Part shown: positions 1 to 8,009 of the stretch, one piece after another
Numbering within the stretch: position 1 is the first letter of the stretch
How the letters are laid out: every line of letters begins with the position of its first letter
Source: JANNMJ01 sp031426455
Lineage (GTDB): Bacteria > Bacteroidota > Bacteroidia > Cytophagales > Hymenobacteraceae
Assembly (NCBI GenBank): GCA_031426455.1
Contig: JANPLI010000024.1
Coordinates: 1 to 22,118 of the forward strand
Direction of reading: 5' to 3'
Length of the DNA stretch: 22,118 bases
Position numbers and translations under genes: made by a program
Notes under the pieces: model-generated
What the model saw: only the letters and a program-made list of their open reading frames with translations
Databases searched by the model: none
What the model was told of the DNA's origin: nothing

Positions 1-1
1 A

Positions 2-103
2 AACAACTACCGGCCCTTCGGCAAGCCAAAATTTGAGTCGGCGGTCATTGATCACACGCCCTCCTCGACACCGGCCGCCATCAAGCTCTTCACGGTTTTT
101 TAA
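2..103 (+). CDS. C-terminal end of an unidentified protein (partial)
   Basis: An open frame enters from the left edge and ends at a TAA at 101-103. It encodes the last 33 residues of a protein finishing in KLFTVF. Only 11 nt separate its stop from the ATG of the SDR gene, so the two are probably co-transcribed. The visible tail carries no motif I recognise, so I assign no function. The other two forward frames do not continue cleanly: the frame starting at base 1 stops at 34-36. Confidence 0.55.
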   Translation, partial: NNYRPFGKPKFESAVIDHTPSSTPAAIKLFTVF

Positions 104-114
104 CCGGCAACCCG

Positions 115-1032
115 ATGAGCAATAAATGGAGCCTGGAGCAGGAACCGTCTCAGCCGGGAAAAGTGGCCATCGTGACGGGGGCGAACAACGGATTGGGCTA
201 CCAGACGGCCCTGGAACTGGCTAAAAAGGACCTCGTAGTGGTGCTGGCCTGCCGGAATCTGCTAAAGGCCGAAGCCGCCAAAGCCCAGATCGTAGCGGCG
301 TACCCGCCCGCCCGGTTGCACTGCCTGCAACTGGACGTGAGCAGCCTGCGCGACGTCCGGGAATTCGCCGCCCAGTTCCGCCGCCAATTCGGGCGGCTGG
401 ACCTGCTCATCAACAACGCCGGTATTATGATGTCGCCGTATGCAGTGACCGAAGACGGCTTCGAGCAGCAACTGGCTACCAACTACCTCGGCCATTTTGC
501 CCTGACCGGGTTGTTGCTGCCGCTGCTAACCGGCACTGCCGGCTCCCGGGTGATCACGGTCAGCAGTCTGTCGTACAAATGGGCGGAGATCGACTTTGCT
601 GACTTGCAAGCCCACCACCACTACCGCCCGTACAGAGCCTACGGGCAAAGCAAGCGGGCGGGCCTGGTGTTCGCCTACGAGCTGCACCGCCGGTTGGCCG
701 CCGCGGGTTCCCGCACCTTGTCGGTGGCGGCGCATCCGGGGCTGTGCAAAACGAACCTGGACCAGTATTTCCCGGCGCTGATCAGGCCCCTGGGTAACCT
801 CTTTCTGCAACCCGCTTCGCTGGGCGCCCGGTCCATCCTCTACGCGGCGCTGGCGCCCGGCATCCGGGGCGGGGCGTTCATTGGGCTGGATGGTTTTCAG
901 GAAATGCGCGGCCACCCGACCGCGGTGGATTCTGATGCCGCTTCCAAAGACCAACAGGTGGCGAAACGGTTGTGGAAAGCCAGCGAGGAGCTGACCCATA
1001 CGCACTACCTCAGCGAGGAGGGCTTAGGGTAG
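115..1032 (+). CDS. SDR family NAD(P)-dependent oxidoreductase
   Basis: A classical short-chain dehydrogenase/reductase of 305 residues with a Rossmann fold. The cofactor glycine motif TGANNGLG is at residues 21-28, an Asp near residue 74 fits the adenine-ring contact, and NNAG is at 100-103. The catalytic Ser is in VSSLS near residue 150, and the catalytic pair is Y176 and K180 in YGQSK. The length and the AYGQSKRA-type active site resemble the retinol-dehydrogenase/WWOX-like branch, which reduces or oxidises carbonyls and alcohols of varied small molecules. The substrate cannot be told from sequence. R47 after the second strand favours NADP(H), which is an inference. No signal peptide is seen, so it should be cytoplasmic. 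It lies 11 nt after the preceding stop and 115 nt before the TonB receptor. Confidence 0.93.
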   Translation: MSNKWSLEQEPSQPGKVAIVTGANNGLGYQTALELAKKDLVVVLACRNLLKAEAAKAQIVAAYPPARLHCLQLDVSSLRDVREFAAQFRRQFGRLDLLINNAGIMMSPYAVTEDGFEQQLATNYLGHFALTGLLLPLLTGTAGSRVITVSSLSYKWAEIDFADLQAHHHYRPYRAYGQSKRAGLVFAYELHRRLAAAGSRTLSVAAHPGLCKTNLDQYFPALIRPLGNLFLQPASLGARSILYAALAPGIRGGAFIGLDGFQEMRGHPTAVDSDAASKDQQVAKRLWKASEELTHTHYLSEEGLG

Positions 1033-1147
1033 CCATCCGCAGACCCCGTTCAGCAGCTGCCCGACTCCCGACAGATTCCTGACAAGCCCAGCCTGCTGGC
1101 CCGCTTACCGGCCCGATCAAAGGCCCCAATTGTTCCCCCCTTATCCG

Positions 1148-3619
1148 ATGCGACTGCGTTACTTGCTGACCTGGCTGGCCCTGCTGCCAGCATTCTTCGT
1201 CCACGCCCAAAACACGGGCACCATCACCGGCCTGGTGCGCGACCGGGCCACCCAGGAACTGCTGCCCGGCGTGACGGTGGTGCTGGAAGGCAGCACGCTG
1301 GGCACGGCCACCGACGGCACCGGGCGCTACCGCCTGGCCGGAGTACCCACGGGTAGCTACAACCTACGGGTCACCTTCGTCGGCTACGAGCCGCTACTGC
1401 GGGCCAACGTACTGGTAAACAGTGGCAACGCCAACATCATCGACCTGGAGCTGGTGGCCAGTACGCAGCAGCTGAACGAGGTGCAGGTGGTGGCCAACCG
1501 CGCCACCCGCGTGGCCACCCCCGAAACACCCCTGAGCGTGCAGTGCATCAACACCGAGGAAATTCGCTCGAACCCCGGCGGCAACTTCGACGTCTCGAAG
1601 GTGGTGCAGACGCTGCCCGGCGTGGGCGGCGGCGGCACGGGCGGCACGGCGGCGTTCCGCAACGACATCGTCATCCGGGGTGGCGCGCCCAACGAAAACG
1701 TGTATTACCTCGACGGCATCGAAGTGCCCGTCATCAACCACTTCCAGACCCAGGGCTCCTCGGGCGGGCCGCAGGGAATGCTCAACGTAAGCTTCCTGGA
1801 GGACGTAACGCTGAGCACGTCGGCCTTCAACGCCCGCTACGACAACGCGCTGTCGTCGGTGCTCCAGTTTCGGCAACGCGACGGCAACCCTGAGCGCCTC
1901 CAGGGCAACCTGCGCACCTCGGCCACCGAGGTGGCCCTCACGCTGGAAGGCCCGCTGGGCCGCCGCCCGGACAGCAGCCGGGTGGGCGGCACCACGTTCC
2001 TGGCCTCGGCCCGGCGCTCGTATTTGCAGGTTTTGTTCGAGGCCATCGACCTGCCCATCCGGCCCTCCTATTGGGACTTTCAGTTCAAAACCACCACCCG
2101 GCTGGGGGCCAAAACCACGCTCACCACGCTCGGCCTGGGCGCCATCGACAAGTTCCGGCTGGGCATCCCGCGCAAGGCCACGCCCGAAACCGAGCAGCAG
2201 CTACGCGACAGTCCGACCTCCGACCAGTGGAACTACACGGTGGGCGCGAACCTGCGCCGGCTGATTAGCAAAGGTTACCTGAACGTGGCCCTGAGCCGCA
2301 CCGAGCTGGAAAACCGCCTCGACCAGTTTCCACCCGAAAACCCCGGCGACGAGAGCCGGCGCATTCTGCTCACCCGCTCCGGCGAGGTGGAGAACAAGCT
2401 GCGGGCCGACGTGAACGGCACGGCCGGCAAATGGCAGTACAGCTACGGCGTGATGGGGCAGTACACGCAGTACGACAACCGCTTCTTCAACCGCCTGCGC
2501 CGGGCCGTCTTCAACGCCCAGGGGCAGCAGGTGTCGCCGGATGTGGACGTGCGCTTTCAGACCGCCGTGGACTTTCTCCGCTTCGGCGCCTTCGGCCAGG
2601 TCACCCGCTCCTTTCTGGACGCCGACCGGCTCACCCTCTCGGCGGGGCTGCGCACGGACGGCAACTCGCTCACCGACGACGGCCGCAACCTGGCCCGTAC
2701 GCTCTCGCCGCGGGTGTCGGCCAGTTATGCCCTGCTGCCCACCGTGAACGTCAACGCGTCGGTGGGACGCTACTACAAGCTCCCGACGAACCCCGTGCTG
2801 GGTTTCCGCGACGAGGCCGGCCGCCTGGTCAACCAGGGCAACCGCTACATCCGCACCGACCACTACGTGACGGGCCTGGAGTGGCTGCCGGCCCCGGCCA
2901 CGCGCTTCACGCTGGAAGGTTTTTATAAACGCTACCGGTACTACCCGATCAGCGTGCGCGACGGGCTGAGCCTGGCCAACCTGGGTGGCGACTTTGCGGC
3001 CCTCGGCAACGAGGCCGTCACCAGCACCGGCCGGGGCCGGGCCTACGGCCTGGAGTTCTTCTTTCAGCAGAAACTGACCCGGAACATCTTCGCCGTCCTC
3101 TCGCTCACCGGCTTCCGCTCGGAATTCTCGGGGCGCAGCGGCGCGTACGTGCCCTCAGCCTGGGACTCGCGCTACCTCGTCTCGGCCCTGCTCGGGCGCA
3201 AGTTCAAACGGGGCTGGGAGATGGGGCTCAAGTACCGGGCCGGTGGCGGCTCGCCCTACACGCCCCTCGACCTGGCCGCCTCGCGGGCCAGCTACCTGGC
3301 CACCGGCCGCGGCGTGTTCGATTTCAACCAGCTCAACACCCGGCGCCTGGGCACCTTTCAGCAGTTCGACTTCCGCCTCGACAAACGCATCAACTGGAAA
3401 CGCTACTCGCTCGACCTGTTTTTCGACGTGCAGAACGCCTTCGTGCTCCGCAACCCGGCCGTGCCAAGCTACGCCTTCCAGCGCCTGCCCGACAACTCCG
3501 ATTTCGCCACCACCGACGGGCAGCCCATCCGGCCGGACGGCGCAAACGGCATCCCGCTGCTGCTCACCAACGACGACCCGATTACGACGCCCACCATTGG
3601 CTTCATCCTCGAATTTTAA
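1148..3619 (+). CDS. TonB-dependent receptor with carboxypeptidase-like N-terminal domain
   Basis: An outer-membrane active transporter of 823 residues. I chose the ATG at 1148 over an in-frame TTG at 1130 because it gives a clean signal peptide (MRLRYLL, hydrophobic core, cut after VHAQ). Residues about 23-105 form a CarboxypepD_reg-like beta-sandwich (GTITGLVRD, DGTGRYRL, VTFVGYEP). A plug domain follows, with QTLPGVGGG, IVIRGGAPNENVYYLDGIEV and SRRS-type early barrel strands. The rest is the 22-stranded barrel, with the terminal strand ending in FILEF; a terminal Phe is typical of BAM substrates. The family imports ligands such as siderophores, glycans or peptides using TonB-ExbBD energy; the ligand here is unknown. 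No SusD partner is adjacent. The next gene starts 13 nt after the stop, so co-transcription is likely. Confidence 0.94.
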   Translation: MRLRYLLTWLALLPAFFVHAQNTGTITGLVRDRATQELLPGVTVVLEGSTLGTATDGTGRYRLAGVPTGSYNLRVTFVGYEPLLRANVLVNSGNANIIDLELVASTQQLNEVQVVANRATRVATPETPLSVQCINTEEIRSNPGGNFDVSKVVQTLPGVGGGGTGGTAAFRNDIVIRGGAPNENVYYLDGIEVPVINHFQTQGSSGGPQGMLNVSFLEDVTLSTSAFNARYDNALSSVLQFRQRDGNPERLQGNLRTSATEVALTLEGPLGRRPDSSRVGGTTFLASARRSYLQVLFEAIDLPIRPSYWDFQFKTTTRLGAKTTLTTLGLGAIDKFRLGIPRKATPETEQQLRDSPTSDQWNYTVGANLRRLISKGYLNVALSRTELENRLDQFPPENPGDESRRILLTRSGEVENKLRADVNGTAGKWQYSYGVMGQYTQYDNRFFNRLRRAVFNAQGQQVSPDVDVRFQTAVDFLRFGAFGQVTRSFLDADRLTLSAGLRTDGNSLTDDGRNLARTLSPRVSASYALLPTVNVNASVGRYYKLPTNPVLGFRDEAGRLVNQGNRYIRTDHYVTGLEWLPAPATRFTLEGFYKRYRYYPISVRDGLSLANLGGDFAALGNEAVTSTGRGRAYGLEFFFQQKLTRNIFAVLSLTGFRSEFSGRSGAYVPSAWDSRYLVSALLGRKFKRGWEMGLKYRAGGGSPYTPLDLAASRASYLATGRGVFDFNQLNTRRLGTFQQFDFRLDKRINWKRYSLDLFFDVQNAFVLRNPAVPSYAFQRLPDNSDFATTDGQPIRPDGANGIPLLLTNDDPITTPTIGFILEF

Positions 3620-3632
3620 CCAGCTGGCCGCG

Positions 3633-3899
3633 ATGAGCCCGGTGCAACGCCTGGTATTTGACGTACTCTACCGCGACTTTTGGGCCTGCCCGCCGGGACC
3701 GCCGCTTGCCACCACGCTGGCGGAGCTGGAACTGTCGGCGGTGGACCTGCACCTGCTGCAGTTCGAGCTGCAAATGATTTTCGGCATCGACATCACGGGG
3801 GCGGCCGGGGTGCAGCTCACCGATTCGCTGGCCGACCTGCTGGCCCTGATAGAACACCGCTTAGCCGCTCAGCCAGAACAGCGCCCTGCGGCACCCTAG
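3633..3899 (+). CDS. Acyl-carrier-protein-like small protein, canonical Ser replaced
   Basis: This gene encodes 88 residues, the usual ACP length, and begins 13 nt after the TonB receptor stop. An ungapped alignment by eye to E. coli ACP helix II matches well: LAELELSAVDLHLL against DLGADSLDTVEL, then FGIDI against FDTEI. The C-terminal segment LTDSLADLLALIEHRL fits ACP helix IV. In this register the phosphopantetheine-bearing Ser36 position is Ala36, and the only nearby serine (S35) sits where Asp35 normally is. The protein may therefore be a non-modified ACP fold (DUF1493-like or degenerate) or use a shifted serine. The sequence is coding-like and distinct from the receptor frame it partly overlaps as an open frame. 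Role and partner are unknown. Confidence 0.72.
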   Translation: MSPVQRLVFDVLYRDFWACPPGPPLATTLAELELSAVDLHLLQFELQMIFGIDITGAAGVQLTDSLADLLALIEHRLAAQPEQRPAAP

Positions 3900-4089
3900 C
3901 TTCTCGCCCAACTGCTTCCCGCCCCAACCACCCGGATGCCGTGGGCTTTGATGACGTTCTGCTGCGGTTTGTTTTTCAACATCTTCTGCCCCGCCCTGGT
4001 TTGCCCGGACGTGACGCGGCCGCTACCCCGGCCACTGGGCTGGAAGTGATCGATGTCTTCATCACTACCCCTTGCTTTATGATTTCGCC

Positions 4090-6519
4090 ATGCCGCATTG
4101 CCTAACCCGTTACGGGCTGTATGTTACCGCCTGGCTCAGGCTGCCGGGTGCCCGGGCCCGCGCCCGGCGGCGTGGCCAGGGGCACGCTTGGAGAACGGGG
4201 GCGCTGCTGCTGCTGCTAACCGGCGGGCCAACGCTGCTGGTGCGCGCGCAGGCCCCGGTGACGGTGAGCGGCACGGTGCAGGACGAGGCCTCGGGCGAAA
4301 ACCTACCAGGAGCCACCGTGCGGGTGCTGGAACAACCGGGCGTGGGCACGGGCGCGGAAGCCGACGGCACGTTTGCCCTGCGGCTACCGACGGGCACCTA
4401 CACCCTGGAAGCCAGCTTTTTGGGCTACGGAACCGCCTCGCGCCGGGTCGTGCTGACGCGCAACCAGCGCGTGGTTTTCCGCTTGGTTCGCACCGAAGCC
4501 AGCCTGAGCGAAGTCGTGGTGACGGCCCGCCCCCGCGATGCCGACATCAGTAAGGCGCAAGCCGGGGTGGAAACGCTGGATATGCGGCAGATTACCCGAG
4601 TACCGGTGCTGCTGGGCGAAAAGGATATCCTTAAAACCCTGACCCTGCTGCCGGGCGTGAAAACGGCCGGCGAGGGCACCACGGGCTTTTCGGTGCGCGG
4701 CGGCAACCTCGACCAGAACCTGGTGCTGCTCGACGAGGCCGTGGTTTACAACCCCTCGCACCTGCTGGGCTTCTTCTCGGCCTTCAACGCCGATGCCCTG
4801 CGCGACCTCGCCATTTTCAAGGGCGGGATGCCGGCGCAGTACGGCGGGCGCCTCTCGTCGGTGGTGGACGTGCAAACCCGCGACGGCGACCGGCAGCTGC
4901 TGCGCGGCAGCGGCGGCGTCGGGCTCATCGCCTCGCGCCTGGCGCTGGAAGGGCCGGTAGCGTCGGGCAAAGGCTCGTTTCTGCTGGCCGCCCGCCGCAC
5001 CTACGCCGATGCGCTGCTGCGGCTCGCCCCCGACGAGACGGCCCGCAACATAACCCTGTACTTCTACGACCTCAACGCCAAGGCCAGCTATGCGCTGGGT
5101 GCGCGCAGCCGGCTCACGTTTTCGGGCTATCAGGGCCGCGACGCGCTGGTGCTGCCCATCTTCGGGCAGCGCTACGGCAACCGGGCGGGTACCCTGCGGC
5201 TCAGCCACACGTTTTCCGACCGCCTGACCTCGCACACCGCCCTGGTGCACAGCAAGTATGATTTGCGGTTGACCGTGCAAGCCAACGAACAGGACTTTAA
5301 TATCAACTCGAAAATCCGGAGCTGGCAGCTCAAACACGATGTAGACTGGACGCCCCGCGCCGGGCTGCGGCTGCGGGCCGGGCTGAGCGCCGCGCACTAC
5401 GTACTCACGCCCGGCTACGTGACAGCGGCGGCGGCCGCGCCGGTCAATGCCACGGCCGCCCGCCCGGCGGATGCGCTCGAAACGGCCGCCTACGTCTCGC
5501 ACGAGTGGGCAGCCACCGACCGGCTCGATTTCACGCTGGGCCTGCGCGCGACGGGCTTCCGCCTGCTCGGCCCCGGCACTTACGCCACCTACGACGCGGC
5601 CGGCAACCAACTGAGCAGCCAAACCTACGCCCGGGGGCAGGCCGTGGCCACCTACCTGAACCCGGAGCCCCGCCTGGCCGCCAGCTACCAGCTCGCGCCC
5701 ACCACCACCCTGAAGGCCGGCTACGCCCGCAACGTGCAGAACCTGCACCTGCTCAGCAACTCGCTGGCATCCTCGCCCACCGACTTGTACGTGCCCACCT
5801 CCCGCAACGTGCGGCCCGAACTGGCCGACCAGCTCTCGGCCGGCTACTTCCGGACACTGGGCGCGCAGCGTGCGTATTCGTTCTCGGCTGAAGGGTACTA
5901 CAAATGGCTGCAGCACCAAATCGACTACCGCGACGGCTCGCAGCTACTGGTGGGCCAGGACGTGGAGCGCACCCTGCTCTACGGCCGGGGCCGCGCCTAC
6001 GGCCTGGAACTGCTGCTGCGCAAGGACACCGGGCGCCTCACGGGCTGGGTGGGCTACACGCTGAGCAAGTCGGAACGGCAATTCGCGGACCTCAACGCGG
6101 GGGCCTGGTTCAACGCCCGGCAGGACCGGCCGCACGAGCTGTCGGTGGTGGCCGTGTACCAGCTCACGCCCCGCTGGAGCCTGTCGGGCACGTTCGTGGC
6201 CAGCACCGGCAACGCCGTCACCTACCCCGTGGGCAAGACGTTCGTAGCGGGCCAGACCGTGAGCGTGTACGGCCCCCGTAATGCCGACCGCCTGCCCGCT
6301 TACCGCCGCCTCGACGTGGGCGCCACCTACGAAAAACCCCGGCCCGCGGGCCGCCGCTTCCACGGCAGCTGGAACTTCTCCGTCTACAACGCCCTGGGGC
6401 GCCAAAACCCCTTCCTCATCACCTTCGAAACCGTCCCCGACGACCCCACTCGCACGCAGGCTGTGAGCACGGCCCTGTTCCGGTTCGTACCCTCGGCGAC
6501 CTACAATTTCAACTTCTAG
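4090..6519 (+). CDS. TonB-dependent receptor (DUF4249-associated type)
   Basis: A second outer-membrane TonB-dependent transporter, 809 residues from the ATG at 4090; an in-frame TTG at 4072 would add six residues. The N-terminal region is unusually long and arginine-rich before the hydrophobic core ALLLLLTGG, with probable cleavage near VRAQA (residue about 54). Next come a CarboxypepD_reg-like domain (VSGTVQDEASGENLPGATV, SFLGYG), a linker with SEVVVTARP, and a plug with LTLLPGVKTAGEG, FSVRGGNLDQNLVLLDEA and KGGMPAQYGGRLSSVVDV. The barrel ends in SATYNFNF with a terminal Phe. This plug style is typical of receptors paired with DUF4249 lipoproteins, and a DUF4249 gene follows 50 nt downstream. 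The pair probably forms one outer-membrane uptake unit; its ligand is unknown. Confidence 0.94.
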   Translation: MPHCLTRYGLYVTAWLRLPGARARARRRGQGHAWRTGALLLLLTGGPTLLVRAQAPVTVSGTVQDEASGENLPGATVRVLEQPGVGTGAEADGTFALRLPTGTYTLEASFLGYGTASRRVVLTRNQRVVFRLVRTEASLSEVVVTARPRDADISKAQAGVETLDMRQITRVPVLLGEKDILKTLTLLPGVKTAGEGTTGFSVRGGNLDQNLVLLDEAVVYNPSHLLGFFSAFNADALRDLAIFKGGMPAQYGGRLSSVVDVQTRDGDRQLLRGSGGVGLIASRLALEGPVASGKGSFLLAARRTYADALLRLAPDETARNITLYFYDLNAKASYALGARSRLTFSGYQGRDALVLPIFGQRYGNRAGTLRLSHTFSDRLTSHTALVHSKYDLRLTVQANEQDFNINSKIRSWQLKHDVDWTPRAGLRLRAGLSAAHYVLTPGYVTAAAAAPVNATAARPADALETAAYVSHEWAATDRLDFTLGLRATGFRLLGPGTYATYDAAGNQLSSQTYARGQAVATYLNPEPRLAASYQLAPTTTLKAGYARNVQNLHLLSNSLASSPTDLYVPTSRNVRPELADQLSAGYFRTLGAQRAYSFSAEGYYKWLQHQIDYRDGSQLLVGQDVERTLLYGRGRAYGLELLLRKDTGRLTGWVGYTLSKSERQFADLNAGAWFNARQDRPHELSVVAVYQLTPRWSLSGTFVASTGNAVTYPVGKTFVAGQTVSVYGPRNADRLPAYRRLDVGATYEKPRPAGRRFHGSWNFSVYNALGRQNPFLITFETVPDDPTRTQAVSTALFRFVPSATYNFNF

Positions 6520-6569
6520 CCCCCGGAGCAAGCCGCGTCCCGTGCCGCCCCTTTCGCCATTGTTTCTCT

Positions 6570-7382
6570 ATGAATCACGCCATCATCCGTCGCCTGGTGG
6601 CCGCTGCCGGGCTCCTTCTCTCCACGGCGGCGTGCCAGACGGTCATCGACCTGGACTTGCAGGACGCCGCGCCACGCCTCACCATGGAGGGGCAACTGAC
6701 CGACGACGGCCAGCCCGCCACCGTGCGCCTGATTCGCAGCGTCGCGTACACGGCGGCCAGCTCGTTTCCGGCCGTCAGCGGCGCCTTCATCACGCTGCGC
6801 GACAACGCCGGGGGGCTCGATACCCTGCGCGAAACGGCCGCCGCCGGCCAGTACCGCGGGCGCACCCTGCGCGGCCAGGTGGGCCGCCAGTACACGCTTC
6901 GCATCGAGGTCGAGGGCCGGACCTACGCCGCCACCGCCGCGCTGCTGCCAGCCGTGCCCCTCACCGGGCTACAGGTCCGCCCCTCGGGCTTCGGCGATGA
7001 ACTGGAACTGCTGCCGGAGTACCAGGACCCCGCCGGGACGCCCAATTACTACGTGTTCCGGCTCTACCGCAACGGGCGCCTGACGCAGGGCATCTTCGTG
7101 CAAAGCGACCAGCTCACCGACGGTCAACCCAACAGCGTGCCCCTCAACGTGCAGGGTCCTTCGCCCGCCGAAGACGCCCTGCTGCCCGGCGACAGCGTGC
7201 GCGTGGAGATGCAGCACATCGATGCCGGCGTCTACGAATACTTTCGCACCCTCAATATGCTGCTGCAAGTGGGCCTGGCCAGCGCGTCGCCCGCCAACCC
7301 GACCTCCAATTTTTCCGGCGGGGCGCTGGGGTATTTCAGCGCCCACGCGCAGCAGCAGCGCCGCGTACAGATTCCCCGGTAG
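6570..7382 (+). CDS. DUF4249 family lipoprotein, receptor partner
   Basis: A lipoprotein of 270 residues with a type II signal: a basic start (MNHAIIRR), a hydrophobic stretch and the lipobox STAAC with lipidated Cys22. The mature N-terminus VIDLDLQDAAPRLTMEGQL, followed by a beta-rich middle (VSGAFITLRDNAG, YTLRIEVEGRTYAA), matches DUF4249, in which the 'hxVEgxhtd' strand after the first aspartates is characteristic. DUF4249 proteins in Bacteroidota are recurrently encoded just behind a TonB-dependent receptor, as here. By analogy with SusD-like partners they are thought to sit on the outer membrane and assist ligand capture, but the biochemical function is not established. The length is near the lower end of the family. 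It is probably co-transcribed with the receptor, 50 nt upstream. Confidence 0.88.
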   Translation: MNHAIIRRLVAAAGLLLSTAACQTVIDLDLQDAAPRLTMEGQLTDDGQPATVRLIRSVAYTAASSFPAVSGAFITLRDNAGGLDTLRETAAAGQYRGRTLRGQVGRQYTLRIEVEGRTYAATAALLPAVPLTGLQVRPSGFGDELELLPEYQDPAGTPNYYVFRLYRNGRLTQGIFVQSDQLTDGQPNSVPLNVQGPSPAEDALLPGDSVRVEMQHIDAGVYEYFRTLNMLLQVGLASASPANPTSNFSGGALGYFSAHAQQQRRVQIPR

Positions 7383-7744
7383 TGGGCCGATGGGCCGGGG
7401 AACCGGGCCCGCCCACCAGAAAGGATGGCACCTGAACGGGGGCCTCTTCGAGGGCCCACGAGTCGTGCTCGAACCGAGGCGGGCGCCCGGACATCGCGCT
7501 GCCCGGTCTCCTTCCCGACAACTGCCAGGCTTCGCTCACCACCCTCACGCAGGTGCGCCCGGCCCTACACGGGCTACCCTTCCAGCGTAACACCGTACCC
7601 CAGGTCCGAAACCGCACCAAGCCCCCCCCCGGAATCGTCTAAAACCGGCTTCGGCCCCCTACCCTAGGCCAAGCCTACACCTTCCCGCCATCTACCCCCT
7701 ATCTCCGCCAGCCCCTGGCCCGGCCATTTTCCCGGAAAAATACC
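7383..7744 (+). other. Gene-free stretch with a possible decayed coding remnant
   Basis: No convincing gene lies between the DUF4249 stop and the hairpin at 7745. One plus-strand frame is open from 7436 to the TAA at 7640-7642 and reads like protein (GRPDIALPGLLPDNCQASL, then TTLTQVRPALHGLPF). It has no ATG, GTG or TTG start and ends next to a run of nine C at 7622-7630, where a frameshift is easy. It could be the remnant of a transposase or other gene, or chance. Other frames here are arginine/proline-rich shadows. Confidence 0.3.
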
Positions 7745-7792
7745 AAAACGACGCAACCGCTTGCCGCCCCCGGCAAGCGGTTGCGTCGTTTT
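7745..7792. terminator. Perfect 22-bp hairpin, bidirectional intrinsic terminator
   Basis: Arms 7745-7766 and 7771-7792 are perfect reverse complements of 22 bp around a CCCC loop. The stem is flanked by AAAA on the left and TTTT on the right, so it can act as a Rho-independent terminator in either direction. It lies 362 nt past the DUF4249 stop and is the first clear end signal for the receptor operon. Confidence 0.8.
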
Positions 7793-7880
7793 AGCCCCGC
7801 CCCACCCCGCTTCCCGCTACGTCGCGGCTTGGCGTCTTCCCGGGAAATGCGACGGCGGCGGGTTCCATCAGCCCTCCCGG

Positions 7881-7928
7881 TAAAGGGCGACGACGCTTTC
7901 GGCCCTTTATCCGGTTCGTTCCGAACCG
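7881..7928 (+). promoter_or_regulatory. Two adjacent small inverted repeats in the leader of the ureidoglycine gene
   Basis: TAAAGGGC at 7881-7888 pairs with GCCCTTTA at 7902-7909. Three bases later CGGTTCG at 7912-7918 pairs with CGAACCG at 7922-7928 around a 3-nt loop. Together with the hairpin at 7967 they suggest a structured leader or a protein-binding region. I recognise no known riboswitch; this is inference from pairing only. Confidence 0.35.
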
Positions 7929-7966
7929 CCACCCCGGCGCGCTTACCGCAAATTCCTGACCTTCGT

Positions 7967-8004
7967 GGGCGCCGCGCGGACGGTTCGCGCGGCGCCCGCT
8001 TTTT
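7967..8004 (+). terminator. Terminator-like GC hairpin directly before the ureidoglycine start codon
   Basis: GGGCGCCGCGCG at 7967-7978 is perfectly complementary to 7986-7997, and a G-T and an A-T pair can extend the stem inward. The stem is followed by GC and five T (8000-8004). This is a textbook intrinsic terminator on the plus strand, yet its T tract ends only 5 nt before the ATG at 8010. It may be an attenuator, or it may end an upstream transcript with the gene using a very short leader. Confidence 0.6.
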
Positions 8005-8009
8005 ACCGA

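Noticed and set aside
3680..4105. 141-codon plus-strand frame after TonB receptor 1
   Set aside because: It overlaps the ACP-like gene in another frame and lacks any motif; the part beyond 3900 shows no homology I recognise.
4384..5919. 511-codon open frame on the minus strand
   Set aside because: It lies fully inside TonB receptor 2, whose domains are clear. The translation is His/Gln/Gly/Val-rich with no motif, the usual antisense shadow in high-GC DNA.
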